Counted from the first letter of the stretch, positions 32,102-39,353 are shown. The stretch: DNA of 41,063 nt from Candidatus Marsarchaeota G1 archaeon BE_D (GCA_003019595.1 NEXD01000009.1:1-41063); one strand, 5' to 3'. Notes: generated by a model not told the origin, from the sequence alone. Translations and numbers: made by a program.

Positions 32102-32605
32102 ATGCGGCTAAACAACGTAAGGCTCGACGCTCTTTCAAAAACTATACAAAGAATAAAGGCGGATCCTCAAGCAAGAAGAAAATCCACTTTTTTAAACGCC
32201 CGTTGGAGCTTTTTAGGGTCGCCGCAGTTTAAGGCGACGATCGACAACGGCGAAAACAAGTTTGAGCTTGAAGCTGATGAAGCGATCGAAAAGGGTGGCG
32301 AAGGAAAGGCGCCAGATCCGTTGAGCATCTTTCTTTTTGGGGTGGTTTCTTCGTTTGCGAGCACGCTCGTTCTGACTGCGACGCTACAAGGCGTAGTTCT
32401 TAACAGGCTTGAAATACACGCAAGAATTCAAACCAACGAGCTTAAAACTTTTGGCTTATCGGATGAGCCGATCGTAGAATCGCTTGAAATCAAAGTTTCG
32501 AGCGATTTTGACCAACTAAAAGAGCTTGTCGAAGTTGCGAAAAAAAGATGCGCCACGATTTTTTCGATCACTAATGGTGTGAGTGTTGAAGTTAAAGTGG
32601 AGTAG
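32102..32605 (+). CDS. OsmC-like protein lacking one redox cysteine
   Basis: 167 residues of the OsmC/Ohr fold: beta hairpin start, 'APDPLSIFLFGVVSSFASTLVLTA' central helix, and 'VEVAKKRCATIFSIT'. In peroxide-reducing members a Cys sits in the central helix (P-x(10)-C) and a second in K-R-C-P. Here the first is Ser84 or its neighbours, while Cys150 is present. A thiol peroxidase reaction by the usual pair is therefore not expected; a binding or sulfur-related role is possible. The 3' end overlaps the convergent CoA-transferase gene by 14 bases. Confidence 0.8.
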   Translation: MRLNNVRLDALSKTIQRIKADPQARRKSTFLNARWSFLGSPQFKATIDNGENKFELEADEAIEKGGEGKAPDPLSIFLFGVVSSFASTLVLTATLQGVVLNRLEIHARIQTNELKTFGLSDEPIVESLEIKVSSDFDQLKELVEVAKKRCATIFSITNGVSVEVKVE

Positions 32606-33797
32606 CGAGTTTCACAACCCCCTTCGACTCAAGCTCTTTCACTTCATTTTGGGTGTATCCAAGCTTTAAAAGCACTTCTAGCGTGTGGGAGCCTAATAGT
32701 GGAGGAGGGGAGCTTAGCGCTGCGGGATTGTTTTTGAGCCTTGGTGGGCTAAACACCACGTCAAGCTCTTTGAGTAGCGGATGCGAAATCCTTTGTATTA
32801 CTTCTCTTTCTTTCGCATGAGGATTGAGCAACGCCTCTTCTATGTCCCTTACTTTTGCACAAGGCACACCACTAGCTTCGAGTTTGCGTATCCAAGCGTC
32901 TACTGTGTCCTTTTCGAATACAGATTGCAACACAGAATCCAGTTTTTCCCGGTTTTTCACTCTTAGAGGATTTGTCAGAAACTCTTGTGTTTCGCACAAC
33001 TCAGTTTTTCCTATCGCTTCGCACAGCTTCTTCCATAAAGAGTCGTTGCCAACGCACACCACCAAATAACCGTCCATAGCCCTGTACGCTCTATAGGGCG
33101 CAATACTTGGGTGGGCGGAACCTAGCCTTTTTGGTTTTTCGTGTGCGCTCAAAAAAGCCTGAGCTTGATGCGTAAGCATATAAAGCATGGATTCGTAAAG
33201 CGACACCTCGATATACTCGCCTTTTCCGTCGATTTGTCGCCTGTATAGCGCACACGCGATGCTAAAAGCCGCAAACAAACCAGCGGAAATGTCAGCAACT
33301 GGAACCGCAAACTTAACAGGTTCACCGTCAGGTTCACCAGTTAGGTGCATCATTCCGCTTTCCGCAAGCGCCACTAAGTCGTATCCAGGTTTCGAGCTCC
33401 AAGGACCGCTTTCACCAAAACCGGAAATTGAGCAGTAAACCACTTTTGGATTGATCTTTGAAACCGAATCGTAGTCCAAATTCATCGCCTTGACAACACC
33501 AGGTCTAAAGTTTTCGATCAAAACGTCACAAGACGATGCGAGTTTTCTTACTATGTTTTTCCCCTCTTCACTTCTTAAATCAACGCAAACGCTTTTCTTG
33601 TTACGGTTCACGCTAAGAAAGTACGTGCTTTGTCCGTCAACGAAAGGAGGACCCCACATTCTTGTCTCATCGCCGCTTAACGGTTCAACCTTTATCACCT
33701 CGGCACCAAAATCCGCAAGTAGCATTGTGGCAAAGGGACCAGCCATAGCCCTTGTCAAATCCAACACGGTGATTCCGCAAAGAGGCGGCACGTGCAC
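32592..33797 (-). CDS. Class III CoA-transferase (CaiB/BaiF family)
   Basis: Moves coenzyme A between carboxylic acids. Family blocks 'VLDLTRAMAGPFATMLLADFGAEVIKVE', 'FLSVNRNKKSV', 'LIENFRPGV', 'YCSISGFGESGPW' and 'PVADISAGLFAA' are all present; the Asp in the last is the catalytic residue that forms the acyl-anhydride. The frame is open to a GTG at 33884, but the extra 29 residues (basic, no homology pattern) contain a TTTTTAAG promoter-like stretch, so I start at GTG 33797 (GTG 33791 also possible). About 401 residues fits the family. The substrate, for instance mesaconate, succinate, oxalate or an aromatic acid, cannot be named. Confidence 0.9.
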   Translation of the reverse strand: MHVPPLCGITVLDLTRAMAGPFATMLLADFGAEVIKVEPLSGDETRMWGPPFVDGQSTYFLSVNRNKKSVCVDLRSEEGKNIVRKLASSCDVLIENFRPGVVKAMNLDYDSVSKINPKVVYCSISGFGESGPWSSKPGYDLVALAESGMMHLTGEPDGEPVKFAVPVADISAGLFAAFSIACALYRRQIDGKGEYIEVSLYESMLYMLTHQAQAFLSAHEKPKRLGSAHPSIAPYRAYRAMDGYLVVCVGNDSLWKKLCEAIGKTELCETQEFLTNPLRVKNREKLDSVLQSVFEKDTVDAWIRKLEASGVPCAKVRDIEEALLNPHAKEREVIQRISHPLLKELDVVFSPPRLKNNPAALSSPPPLLGSHTLEVLLKLGYTQNEVKELESKGVVKLATPL

Positions 33798-33884
33798 AAA
33801 AAGACGCGCCAAGTAATAGGGTTTTTTCTTAAAAACGAATTCTTTGGCATTGCGTTTTGAATAATCGATACCTCTGACATCCAC

Positions 33885-34140
33885 CCACCTATCAAGGCCA
33901 AGGATTTCCTTCTAGCTCATTGCTCACACATCGATTTGGAGCTACATCCATCATTTGGTAAAATAGCCGGGAACAGCAAAGCGCCCTCCACATAAAGACT
34001 TTCATGGCATTAAGCTCTAGCCCTTAGAGATGCTACTCACCTCAATCCCATAAGCCCTCAGTCGAGCTAGGAAGGAGCGTCGTTAGCATATGAAAACTTG
34101 AGCGTTCCAAGATGCGAACAAGCGTGGACTCCTCAACCAA
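33885..34140. other. Gene-free stretch, possible relic of a mobile element
   Basis: I see no intact gene. On the minus strand short reading pieces such as 'VEESTLVRIL' and 'SNELEGNPWP', separated by stops, look like a decayed protein 3' end, possibly of a transposase, but I cannot name it. TAGCTC (33914-33919) and GAGCTA (33939-33944) form a small inverted repeat. The 3' part carries the promoter of the next small gene. Confidence 0.3.
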
Positions 34141-34142
34141 AA

Positions 34143-34180
34143 GGTATATATTTCACCACTTCATCATGAAGTATGAGGTG
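34143..34180 (+). promoter_or_regulatory. Strong TATA box, palindrome and ribosome binding site
   Basis: GGTATATATTT at 34143-34153 is the best TATA box in the window. ACTTCAT-C-ATGAAGT (34158-34172) is a palindrome with seven-base arms between the TATA box and the expected start of transcription. GAGGTG (34175-34180) six bases before the ATG at 34187 is a Shine-Dalgarno site, so this mRNA has a leader, unlike most here. Confidence 0.6.
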
Positions 34181-34186
34181 GATTAA

Positions 34187-34384
34187 ATGTCTTCAAGTGA
34201 AAAGAAGTACACGGTAGGGCAAACCTGGAACGCGCTGAAAGCCGCGTGGAAGGGGTATAAAATCGCAAAGGCAAAGGGCGAGCTCGACAAACAAAAAGAG
34301 TACGCAAGAAGAATCAGAAAGCTACAAAGCGAGCTTGGGCTACCACTCACAAAGTTTCCGCAACTAGGTAAAGAGTTCGAGTAA
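34187..34384 (+). CDS. Small basic helical protein, function unknown
   Basis: 65 residues, rich in Lys and mostly helical ('YTVGQTWNALKAAWKGYKIAKAKG', 'KQKEYARRIRKLQSELG'), with Trp14 and Trp21 on one helix face. I do not recognise it. Strong promoter, a clear ribosome binding site and a T-rich 3' end indicate a real and well expressed gene. The charge pattern would suit binding to nucleic acid or to a larger complex, but that is only a guess. Codon use is like the neighbours. Confidence 0.65.
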   Translation: MSSSEKKYTVGQTWNALKAAWKGYKIAKAKGELDKQKEYARRIRKLQSELGLPLTKFPQLGKEFE

Positions 34385-34388
34385 CCCC

Positions 34389-34425
34389 TCATTTTTTGTT
34401 TTTACTTTCATTTTTATTTTTTAAA
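34389..34425 (+). terminator. T-rich terminator
   Basis: ATTTTTTGTTTTTAC and then ATTTTTATTTTTTAA follow the stop at 34384. Multiple T-runs of this kind end archaeal transcripts. Confidence 0.6.
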
Positions 34426-34517
34426 TATATCCTTCTAAGTCCCGTAAAACCCTTTTCTTCTTCTATGTAAGAAAATACTTTCGGTATACCACTTAACTCT
34501 TTTCGAACTTATTATAC

Positions 34518-35015
34518 ATGATGAGCCAACAACCAACTTTACAAAAAAAGAGCTACTTTTCATGGTTGACTCAAGCGTTCAGCAAAATCGCGGCAAAATT
34601 AAAGGCGTTTTTCCTTGGCCTTTTTGCAAAACAAAAAAAAGTTGAAACGCTCGGAAGCGTTCAAAACCTTGCGGCAACCCCTGAAACAGCACACGGAGGT
34701 GATGTGGGCGACTACCTGCGTGGAGTAGCCCAAGAAACCGTGCAAACACCCGAAGCCACAAAAAACCAAGTTAACGAGCACACCGAGCTTAGCGACACGC
34801 CCAAGCTCAAGCCCAAACCTTCGCCACCTCTTCCCAAGGAACACCGCGCGCTCATAAGAAAGTTTGTAAGGTCAGGCGACGCGAAGGGTGCGGAGCAAGC
34901 TCTTGAAGAGCTTGGGTACTTATTCCCGGAAATTTCGACAAAAGGCTCTTACATCATACTAAGATACAGAGGATCAGACGGCTATCCGTACATTGCCAGG
35001 CTTAAGTACAAGTGA
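34518..35015 (+). CDS. Two-domain protein of unknown function
   Basis: 165 residues, not recognised. Residues 10-42 form a basic amphipathic helix (FSWLTQAFSKIAAKLKAFFLGLFAKQKK) that could lie on a membrane; 45-110 is a polar, Pro- and Thr-rich linker; the last 55 residues look like a compact domain starting 'KEHRALIRKFVRSGDAKGAE' and ending in beta strands 'SYIILRYRGSDGYPYIARLKYK'. It begins with two ATG codons at 34518 and 34521. GGTATACC at 34485-34492 may act in its promoter. A T-rich stretch follows the stop. It may be functionally linked with the 65-residue protein before it. Confidence 0.65.
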   Translation: MMSQQPTLQKKSYFSWLTQAFSKIAAKLKAFFLGLFAKQKKVETLGSVQNLAATPETAHGGDVGDYLRGVAQETVQTPEATKNQVNEHTELSDTPKLKPKPSPPLPKEHRALIRKFVRSGDAKGAEQALEELGYLFPEISTKGSYIILRYRGSDGYPYIARLKYK

Positions 35016-35016
35016 A

Positions 35017-35040
35017 TCTTTTTTCTTTCCTTTACTTTTT
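35017..35040 (+). terminator. T-rich terminator
   Basis: CTTTTTTC and CTTTTTTTG runs start two bases after the stop codon at 35015 and reach into the 3' end of the convergent copR gene. Confidence 0.5.
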
Positions 35041-35541
35041 TTGAAGCTCTTCTTTACAGGTTTCGCAACACGCGTAAAGGGTCTTTCTTCCTCTTTTTAC
35101 TATCAGCGCATCTCCTTGAATCGGTTTGCCGCACTTGTCGCACAGCACCACAAAAACAGTTTGCTTGACGCTCGGAAAGTGGGTTTTTGCGATCATCACC
35201 TCACAAACGGCTTGAATCGCGTCTAACTCGTTTTTTAGCTGCTGTAAAGAGGTGACGCGCAAAACAGCGAGATAAGAGCCATCGAGCAACTCATAGTGCT
35301 CCACGCCTTCCGGCTTCTTTGTGGTCTTCACGAACACCTTTGTGTCTTGCGCGCTTTCACCAAGCTCCACCGTAAACCTTTTTATGTACCCTTTTTTCAA
35401 CAACGAGTAAATCGCTCTGTTCACACTCGCACGGCTCACACCAATTTCTCGAGAGATCTTTGAAACTGGCATTCTTGCGTCGTTAACAAGAAGTGAAAGC
35501 ACTCTGTTTTCTGTTTTCGTGAGATTATGAGCAATTTGCAA
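35032..35541 (-). CDS. copR: CopR-like copper-responsive regulator (Lrp-type HTH plus TRASH domain)
   Basis: 169 residues. Residues 5-55 are an Lrp/AsnC-like winged helix ('NLTKTENRVLSLLVNDARMPVSKISREIGVSRASVNRAIYSLLKKGYI'); the C-terminus is a TRASH metal-sensing domain with Cys134-x-x-Cys137 (CDKCGKPI) and Cys158-Cys159-x-x-Cys162 (YACCETC). This is the architecture of CopR of Sulfolobus, which controls copTA. The gene is divergent from copT-copA, as expected for a regulator of that pair. The start TTG 35541 places the HTH at the N-terminus; there is no better ATG. Confidence 0.87.
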   Translation of the reverse strand: MQIAHNLTKTENRVLSLLVNDARMPVSKISREIGVSRASVNRAIYSLLKKGYIKRFTVELGESAQDTKVFVKTTKKPEGVEHYELLDGSYLAVLRVTSLQQLKNELDAIQAVCEVMIAKTHFPSVKQTVFVVLCDKCGKPIQGDALIVKRGRKTLYACCETCKEELQKK

Positions 35542-35595
35542 CTTTTGACCCTATTTTTTTGTTCAATTTGTAACTAATAAGACTTAATTTGCGAT
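35533..35595. promoter_or_regulatory. copR/copT divergent promoter with AATTTG repeats
   Basis: AATTTGCAAC (35533-35542), AATTTGTAAC (35565-35574) and AATTTGCGAT (35586-35595) are three direct copies of AATTTGYRAY spaced 32 and 21 bases apart, about three and two helical turns. The TATA-like CTTAATTT at 35583-35590 lies 21 bases before the copT start and overlaps the third copy. These are candidate CopR sites. Confidence 0.5.
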
Positions 35596-35611
35596 AAACC
35601 ATTAAGTATAG

Positions 35612-35779
35612 GTGATAACTTTGGAGAAAGACCCGGTTTGCGGCATGGAGGTTTCTAAGAGCTCTTTGAAATCGCTCTACAAAGGCAAGACTTACTACTT
35701 TTGTAGCGTTAATTGTAAAAAGAGGTTTGACCAAAATCCAGAGCTTTTTTTAAAAGAAGGACCGAAGGGGATGGAATGA
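35612..35779 (+). CDS. copT: CopT-like copper metallochaperone (TRASH/YHS domain)
   Basis: 55 residues, a single YHS/TRASH-type metal-binding domain: 'KDPVCGMEV' (Cys10), then 'YKGKTYYFCSVNCKKRFDQNPELFL' with Cys31 and Cys35. It should carry Cu(I) in the cytoplasm and pass it to CopA or the regulator, as shown for CopT in Sulfolobus. The GTG start at 35612 lies 21 bases after the TATA element; an in-frame TTG at 35621 is possible. The TGA stop overlaps the ATG of copA (ATGA), so the two are translated together. Confidence 0.87.
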   Translation: MITLEKDPVCGMEVSKSSLKSLYKGKTYYFCSVNCKKRFDQNPELFLKEGPKGME

Positions 35780-38052
35780 GCGAAGTTTTGGAAGAGTTCA
35801 AGATCGTTGGCATGCACTGCGCAACGTGTAGCGTCACCGTTGAAAGCGCGATAAAAAAGCTTGGGGTAAAGAGCGTTTCAGTGAATCTTGCGACTGAAGA
35901 GGCGGTGGTTGAACACCAAGGGTTGAGCGCAAAACAAATTGTTGAGGCAATAAGGCAAGCGGGGTATGACGTTCTTACGGCTTACCTTTTGGTTGAGCTT
36001 GAAAACGTTTCAGAAGACGAAATTTCTTACGTTTCGAACAGCTTGGAAAAAACGAAGGGCGTTATAGAAGTCACGCCAAACTACGTCACTCACAGCTTGA
36101 AAATTGAGTACAATCCGTACTCTTTGGGTGCAACAGAAATCGAAGATTGGCTTAGAAAAAGAGGGTATTCGTTTAAAATTCTACAATCACAAGTGGAAGA
36201 GTCGTCGCTTTTAAAAAGAGAATTTTCGAAGTACAAAAAAAGGCTGGTCGTGGGTTCGGTGTTCGGCGCGCTTTCTCTCGTTTTTTACCTTTTGCGGTTT
36301 GAGCTTCTTTCTCTCGTAAGTGTGTTACCAGTTCAGTTGTACAGCGGATCGATCTTTTACCGAGGCGCTTACAGGGCGCTCAAAAACAAAACGTCAAACA
36401 TGGACACGCTCGTTTCTTTGTCTTCGGGCGTGGCGTTCGCGTACGCTTTGTACAGCTTTTTGCAATACGGAATATCTCAGTTCATCGACGTAGCCGCGCT
36501 TTTAATTCCGTTTATCCTTGTCGGAAGAACGCTAGAGCTCTCTATCAAAACCAAAATGGTGGAAAGCGTTTCGTCGATCGCTCAAAAGAGCGTAAGCGTG
36601 ATACGCGACGGAAAAGCCGTCACAGTAGACCAAGCGAGCGTAAAAGTTGGCGACCTGGTATTGGTAAAACCTGGAGAAAGCATACCAGTCGATGGTGTTG
36701 TGGAAGAAGGCAAGGCTGAGGTGAACGAGGCGATTCTCACTGGTGAAGCCAAGCCTGTAATAAAGCAAAAGGGCAGTGCGGTGATTTCTGGTTCAACGGT
36801 TATTTCAGGAAGTCTTTTGATTTACGCTACGCGCGTTGGCTCAAGAGCGTACGTGAACCGAGTTGCCGAATTTGTAAAGCAAGCAAGAGGAGCGAAGCTT
36901 CCAATTCAAAGAACCGTTGACAAACTTTCTTCGGTTTTCACGCCGATTGTTGTCGTGGCTTCTTTTCTTACGTTTTCTGCTTGGTTCTTTGTGTTTCACG
37001 TTAGCGCGGCTCAAGCTCTCCTGTTTTCTCTTTCAGTGCTTGCGGTGTCTTGCCCTTGCGCGCTCGGTCTTGCGACACCACTTGCGATTTCTGCGGCGAT
37101 AAACAAAGCCGCAAAAAGCGGTATCGTGGTAAAAAGAGGTGAAGCGCTCGAGAAAGCGTCAAAGGTTGACATAGTGCTCTTCGACAAAACGGGCACGCTC
37201 ACTGAGGACGAGTTCACCGTGGTCGGCTACAAAGAGCTAGTTCCAGGCGCTCTCAGCTATGCCGCGGTTTTGGAAAAAAGAAGCGAACACCCTTATGCGA
37301 AGGCGATCGTCAAGCGCTTTTTAAAAGATGATCTAGAGCCCACGGAGTTTGAGTCGTTCGCTGGAGAAGGTGTGGCCGGCGTTGTGCTCGGAAAAAAAGT
37401 GGTAGTAGGAGAAAGAAGATTTGTGGAATCTAACTGTGAAACTCCATTTCCGATAGAAAACCACGAGCTCTCAACGGTTTTCGTTGCGCTTGACGGAAAG
37501 CCCGCGGCGGTAGTGACGCTCGATTCAAAAATAAGGGAAAACGCAAAACAAGTGGTCGAGTGGTTAAAGAAAAACAGAATTAGGGTGTGTATTGTGACGG
37601 GCGATTCCGAGGCTTCGGCAAAGCGCGTCGCAAAAGAGGTGGGAATAGAAGAAGTGTACGCTGGTCTTAAACCCTGGGATAAGGCGCAGCTTGTCACCAA
37701 CCTCAAAAAAGAAGGTGTTGTGATGTTTGTTGGAGATGGTGTGAACGACGCTCAGGCTTTGAGCGCTTCAGATATAGGGGTTGCGTTCGGCACTGATATC
37801 GCAAAAGCTATAGCGGATATAGCGCTTGCACAGCCAAATCTCAAAGGGGTGATCAAGTTGATAAAGCTTTCACAAAGAACTGTGAGTAAAGTCAAGCAGA
37901 ATTTGGGCTGGGCGTTTGGTTACAACGCGCTTCTCATACCCATCGCGGCGGGCGCGCTCTTCAAACTTGGCTTTGTGATGAGACCAGAGTTTGCGGCTCT
38001 TGCCATGTCGTTGAGTAGCGTTTTTGTGTCGTTATGGTCCCGAACAGTTTAA
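35776..38052 (+). CDS. copA: Copper-exporting P1B-type ATPase
   Basis: 758 residues. N-terminal heavy-metal domain with Cys15-Ala-Thr-Cys18 (MHCATC), then a second ferredoxin-like domain (about 70-135) that has lost its CxxC. Eight membrane helices are expected; the ion motif is Cys426-Pro-Cys428. The actuator loop has 'TGEAKPV', phosphorylation Asp470 in DKTGTLT, 'SEHPYAKA' in the nucleotide domain and 'GDGVNDAQAL' near the end. It pumps Cu(I) out of the cell. It is the second gene of the copTA operon. The xpf gene begins 26 bases after its stop. Confidence 0.96.
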   Translation: MSEVLEEFKIVGMHCATCSVTVESAIKKLGVKSVSVNLATEEAVVEHQGLSAKQIVEAIRQAGYDVLTAYLLVELENVSEDEISYVSNSLEKTKGVIEVTPNYVTHSLKIEYNPYSLGATEIEDWLRKRGYSFKILQSQVEESSLLKREFSKYKKRLVVGSVFGALSLVFYLLRFELLSLVSVLPVQLYSGSIFYRGAYRALKNKTSNMDTLVSLSSGVAFAYALYSFLQYGISQFIDVAALLIPFILVGRTLELSIKTKMVESVSSIAQKSVSVIRDGKAVTVDQASVKVGDLVLVKPGESIPVDGVVEEGKAEVNEAILTGEAKPVIKQKGSAVISGSTVISGSLLIYATRVGSRAYVNRVAEFVKQARGAKLPIQRTVDKLSSVFTPIVVVASFLTFSAWFFVFHVSAAQALLFSLSVLAVSCPCALGLATPLAISAAINKAAKSGIVVKRGEALEKASKVDIVLFDKTGTLTEDEFTVVGYKELVPGALSYAAVLEKRSEHPYAKAIVKRFLKDDLEPTEFESFAGEGVAGVVLGKKVVVGERRFVESNCETPFPIENHELSTVFVALDGKPAAVVTLDSKIRENAKQVVEWLKKNRIRVCIVTGDSEASAKRVAKEVGIEEVYAGLKPWDKAQLVTNLKKEGVVMFVGDGVNDAQALSASDIGVAFGTDIAKAIADIALAQPNLKGVIKLIKLSQRTVSKVKQNLGWAFGYNALLIPIAAGALFKLGFVMRPEFAALAMSLSSVFVSLWSRTV

Positions 38053-38078
38053 GTGTTCACAAAAAGAATGTTTGTGTG

Positions 38079-38753
38079 ATGAAACACCTTTTCGTGGCAG
38101 ACTATAGAGAAAAGGGCTCAACGCTTCTTGAATTGCTGAGCGCGATGGGCTATCAACCTTCGTTTGACAGGCTTGACGTCGCAGACTATGTTGTTTCAGG
38201 GGGATATGCGATAGAAAGAAAGAGCGTTCACGATTTGGTGTCCTCGATTTTGGATGGGAGGCTTGTCGACCAGATCACAAGAATGTGCGAAGTTTACGAA
38301 AGAAGGTCGCTTTTGGTGATCGGTAGTCTAAAAGAAGCGGAAAAGCTTTCCCCAAACACCTCACTACTATACTCAAGCTTGGCTTGGACTACGCTAAAGG
38401 GTGTAGCAATTGTGGTGTTTGAAGAAGAAAAGCAAGCGGCTGAGTTCTTAAGGTGGCTTATACAAAAGTCGAGCGAAGCCGAAAAGCGTGGCTTTGAGCC
38501 ACTTATCAGAAGAAAACCGAAAAGCGGTAGAGCCGAGTTAGAGGTTTTAAACGTTCTTTCATCGCTTCCGGGCGTTGGACCTGTGACCGCAAATAGGCTA
38601 CTACAAGAGTTTGGTAGCCTTTCTGCGATCTTTTCCGCGTCTTACTCAAAGCTTGAGGCGGTTGTGGGGGCTGCTAAAGCAAAAAGGCTTTACAACCTCT
38701 TTAACTTGAAAAAACAACAAGCAAAAGAAAAATCTCTCACCGACTTTCTTTAA
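38079..38753 (+). CDS. xpf: XPF-type structure-specific endonuclease, short form
   Basis: 224 residues: ERCC4 nuclease domain with the active site Glu46-Arg47-Lys48-x-x-x-Asp52 in 'IERKSVHDLVSSILDGRL', and two helix-hairpin-helix units ('LSSLPGVGPVTANRLLQEFGSL', 'LEAVVGAAKAKRLYNLF'). It lacks the helicase domain of euryarchaeal Hef, as do the short XPF proteins of Thermoproteota. These act as a homodimer with PCNA; the C-terminal 'KEKSLTDFL' looks like a PIP box. It cuts 3'-flap, fork and nicked junction DNA. ATG 38079 is chosen because the earlier GTG 38034 lies inside copA. GTTTAAGT at 38047-38054 may be its own promoter. Confidence 0.92.
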   Translation: MKHLFVADYREKGSTLLELLSAMGYQPSFDRLDVADYVVSGGYAIERKSVHDLVSSILDGRLVDQITRMCEVYERRSLLVIGSLKEAEKLSPNTSLLYSSLAWTTLKGVAIVVFEEEKQAAEFLRWLIQKSSEAEKRGFEPLIRRKPKSGRAELEVLNVLSSLPGVGPVTANRLLQEFGSLSAIFSASYSKLEAVVGAAKAKRLYNLFNLKKQQAKEKSLTDFL

Positions 38754-39297
38754 GCCTTAATTTCACCGCCTGAGCCAAGTAAAACGCCAAAACAATGGAA
38801 TACCCACCAAGGATTGCGTTAAAAACCACGTAAAGATAAAGCACCGCAAGAAACGCCTGCGCAGGAAAGCTGAACCCAAACGGCGCAGGAAGCTGAATAA
38901 ACACGTAGTTAAACGCGGTTGTTCCTGCAATTCTTAAAAGTAGCGCCAACAACAACGAGGGAACAATTCTCGCTTTAAAAGGAATCTTTAAGCCGAAATA
39001 CGCGCCAATCAAAGTCCACAAAACCGCATTAAGGCTGTACACAGGCCCAAAAAGAATTGTCGAAGGGCGTAATTGGGTTGCGACGTAGTTTACGAGTTCA
39101 ACGAAAAACGCTACGCGAAAACCGAAAAGATAAAGCGCAAAGTAAACCGGAATTTCCCATAGCTCAAACAGCAGATAAGGCAAAGGAGGGAATGGGATTC
39201 TTGGACCGTAAGCGCTTAGCACGAAGGCCAAAGGAGAAAGAAGCGCGATCGCCGCAATTTCTTGACTGGTTCTCAGTTTCACACGCTCTGGATACAT
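38737..39297 (-). CDS. ECF transporter S component-like membrane protein
   Basis: 186 residues with five to six helices. The pattern 'PFPPLPYLLFELWEIPVYFALYLFGFRVAFFVELVNY' followed by 'FGPVYSLNAVLWTLIGAYFGL' resembles vitamin-binding S subunits of energy-coupling-factor transporters (riboflavin, thiamine or biotin types). EcfA and EcfT genes are absent from the window, so it should use shared modules elsewhere. An inverted repeat lies at its promoter. The 3' end overlaps xpf by 17 bases. The vitamin cannot be named. Confidence 0.65.
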   Translation of the reverse strand: MYPERVKLRTSQEIAAIALLSPLAFVLSAYGPRIPFPPLPYLLFELWEIPVYFALYLFGFRVAFFVELVNYVATQLRPSTILFGPVYSLNAVLWTLIGAYFGLKIPFKARIVPSLLLALLLRIAGTTAFNYVFIQLPAPFGFSFPAQAFLAVLYLYVVFNAILGGYSIVLAFYLAQAVKLRLKESR

Positions 39298-39304
39298 GAT
39301 TTGG

Positions 39305-39326
39305 ATAAATCAAAAAAGCGATTTAT
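39305..39326. promoter_or_regulatory. Inverted repeat at the promoter of the S-component gene
   Basis: ATAAATC (39305-39311), eight-base spacer, GATTTAT (39320-39326): perfect 7-bp arms. The repeat covers positions about -8 to -29 from the ATG at 39297, where the TATA box must lie, so it may be an operator overlapping the promoter. Confidence 0.45.
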
Positions 39327-39353
39327 TCATTACCACAAGCGGTGTTGTCTCGA

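Noticed and set aside
33885-34187. SRP RNA, RNase P RNA or tRNA in the long gap
   Set aside because: I could not find the conserved loops, a tRNA cloverleaf or the GC-rich helices expected of such RNAs.
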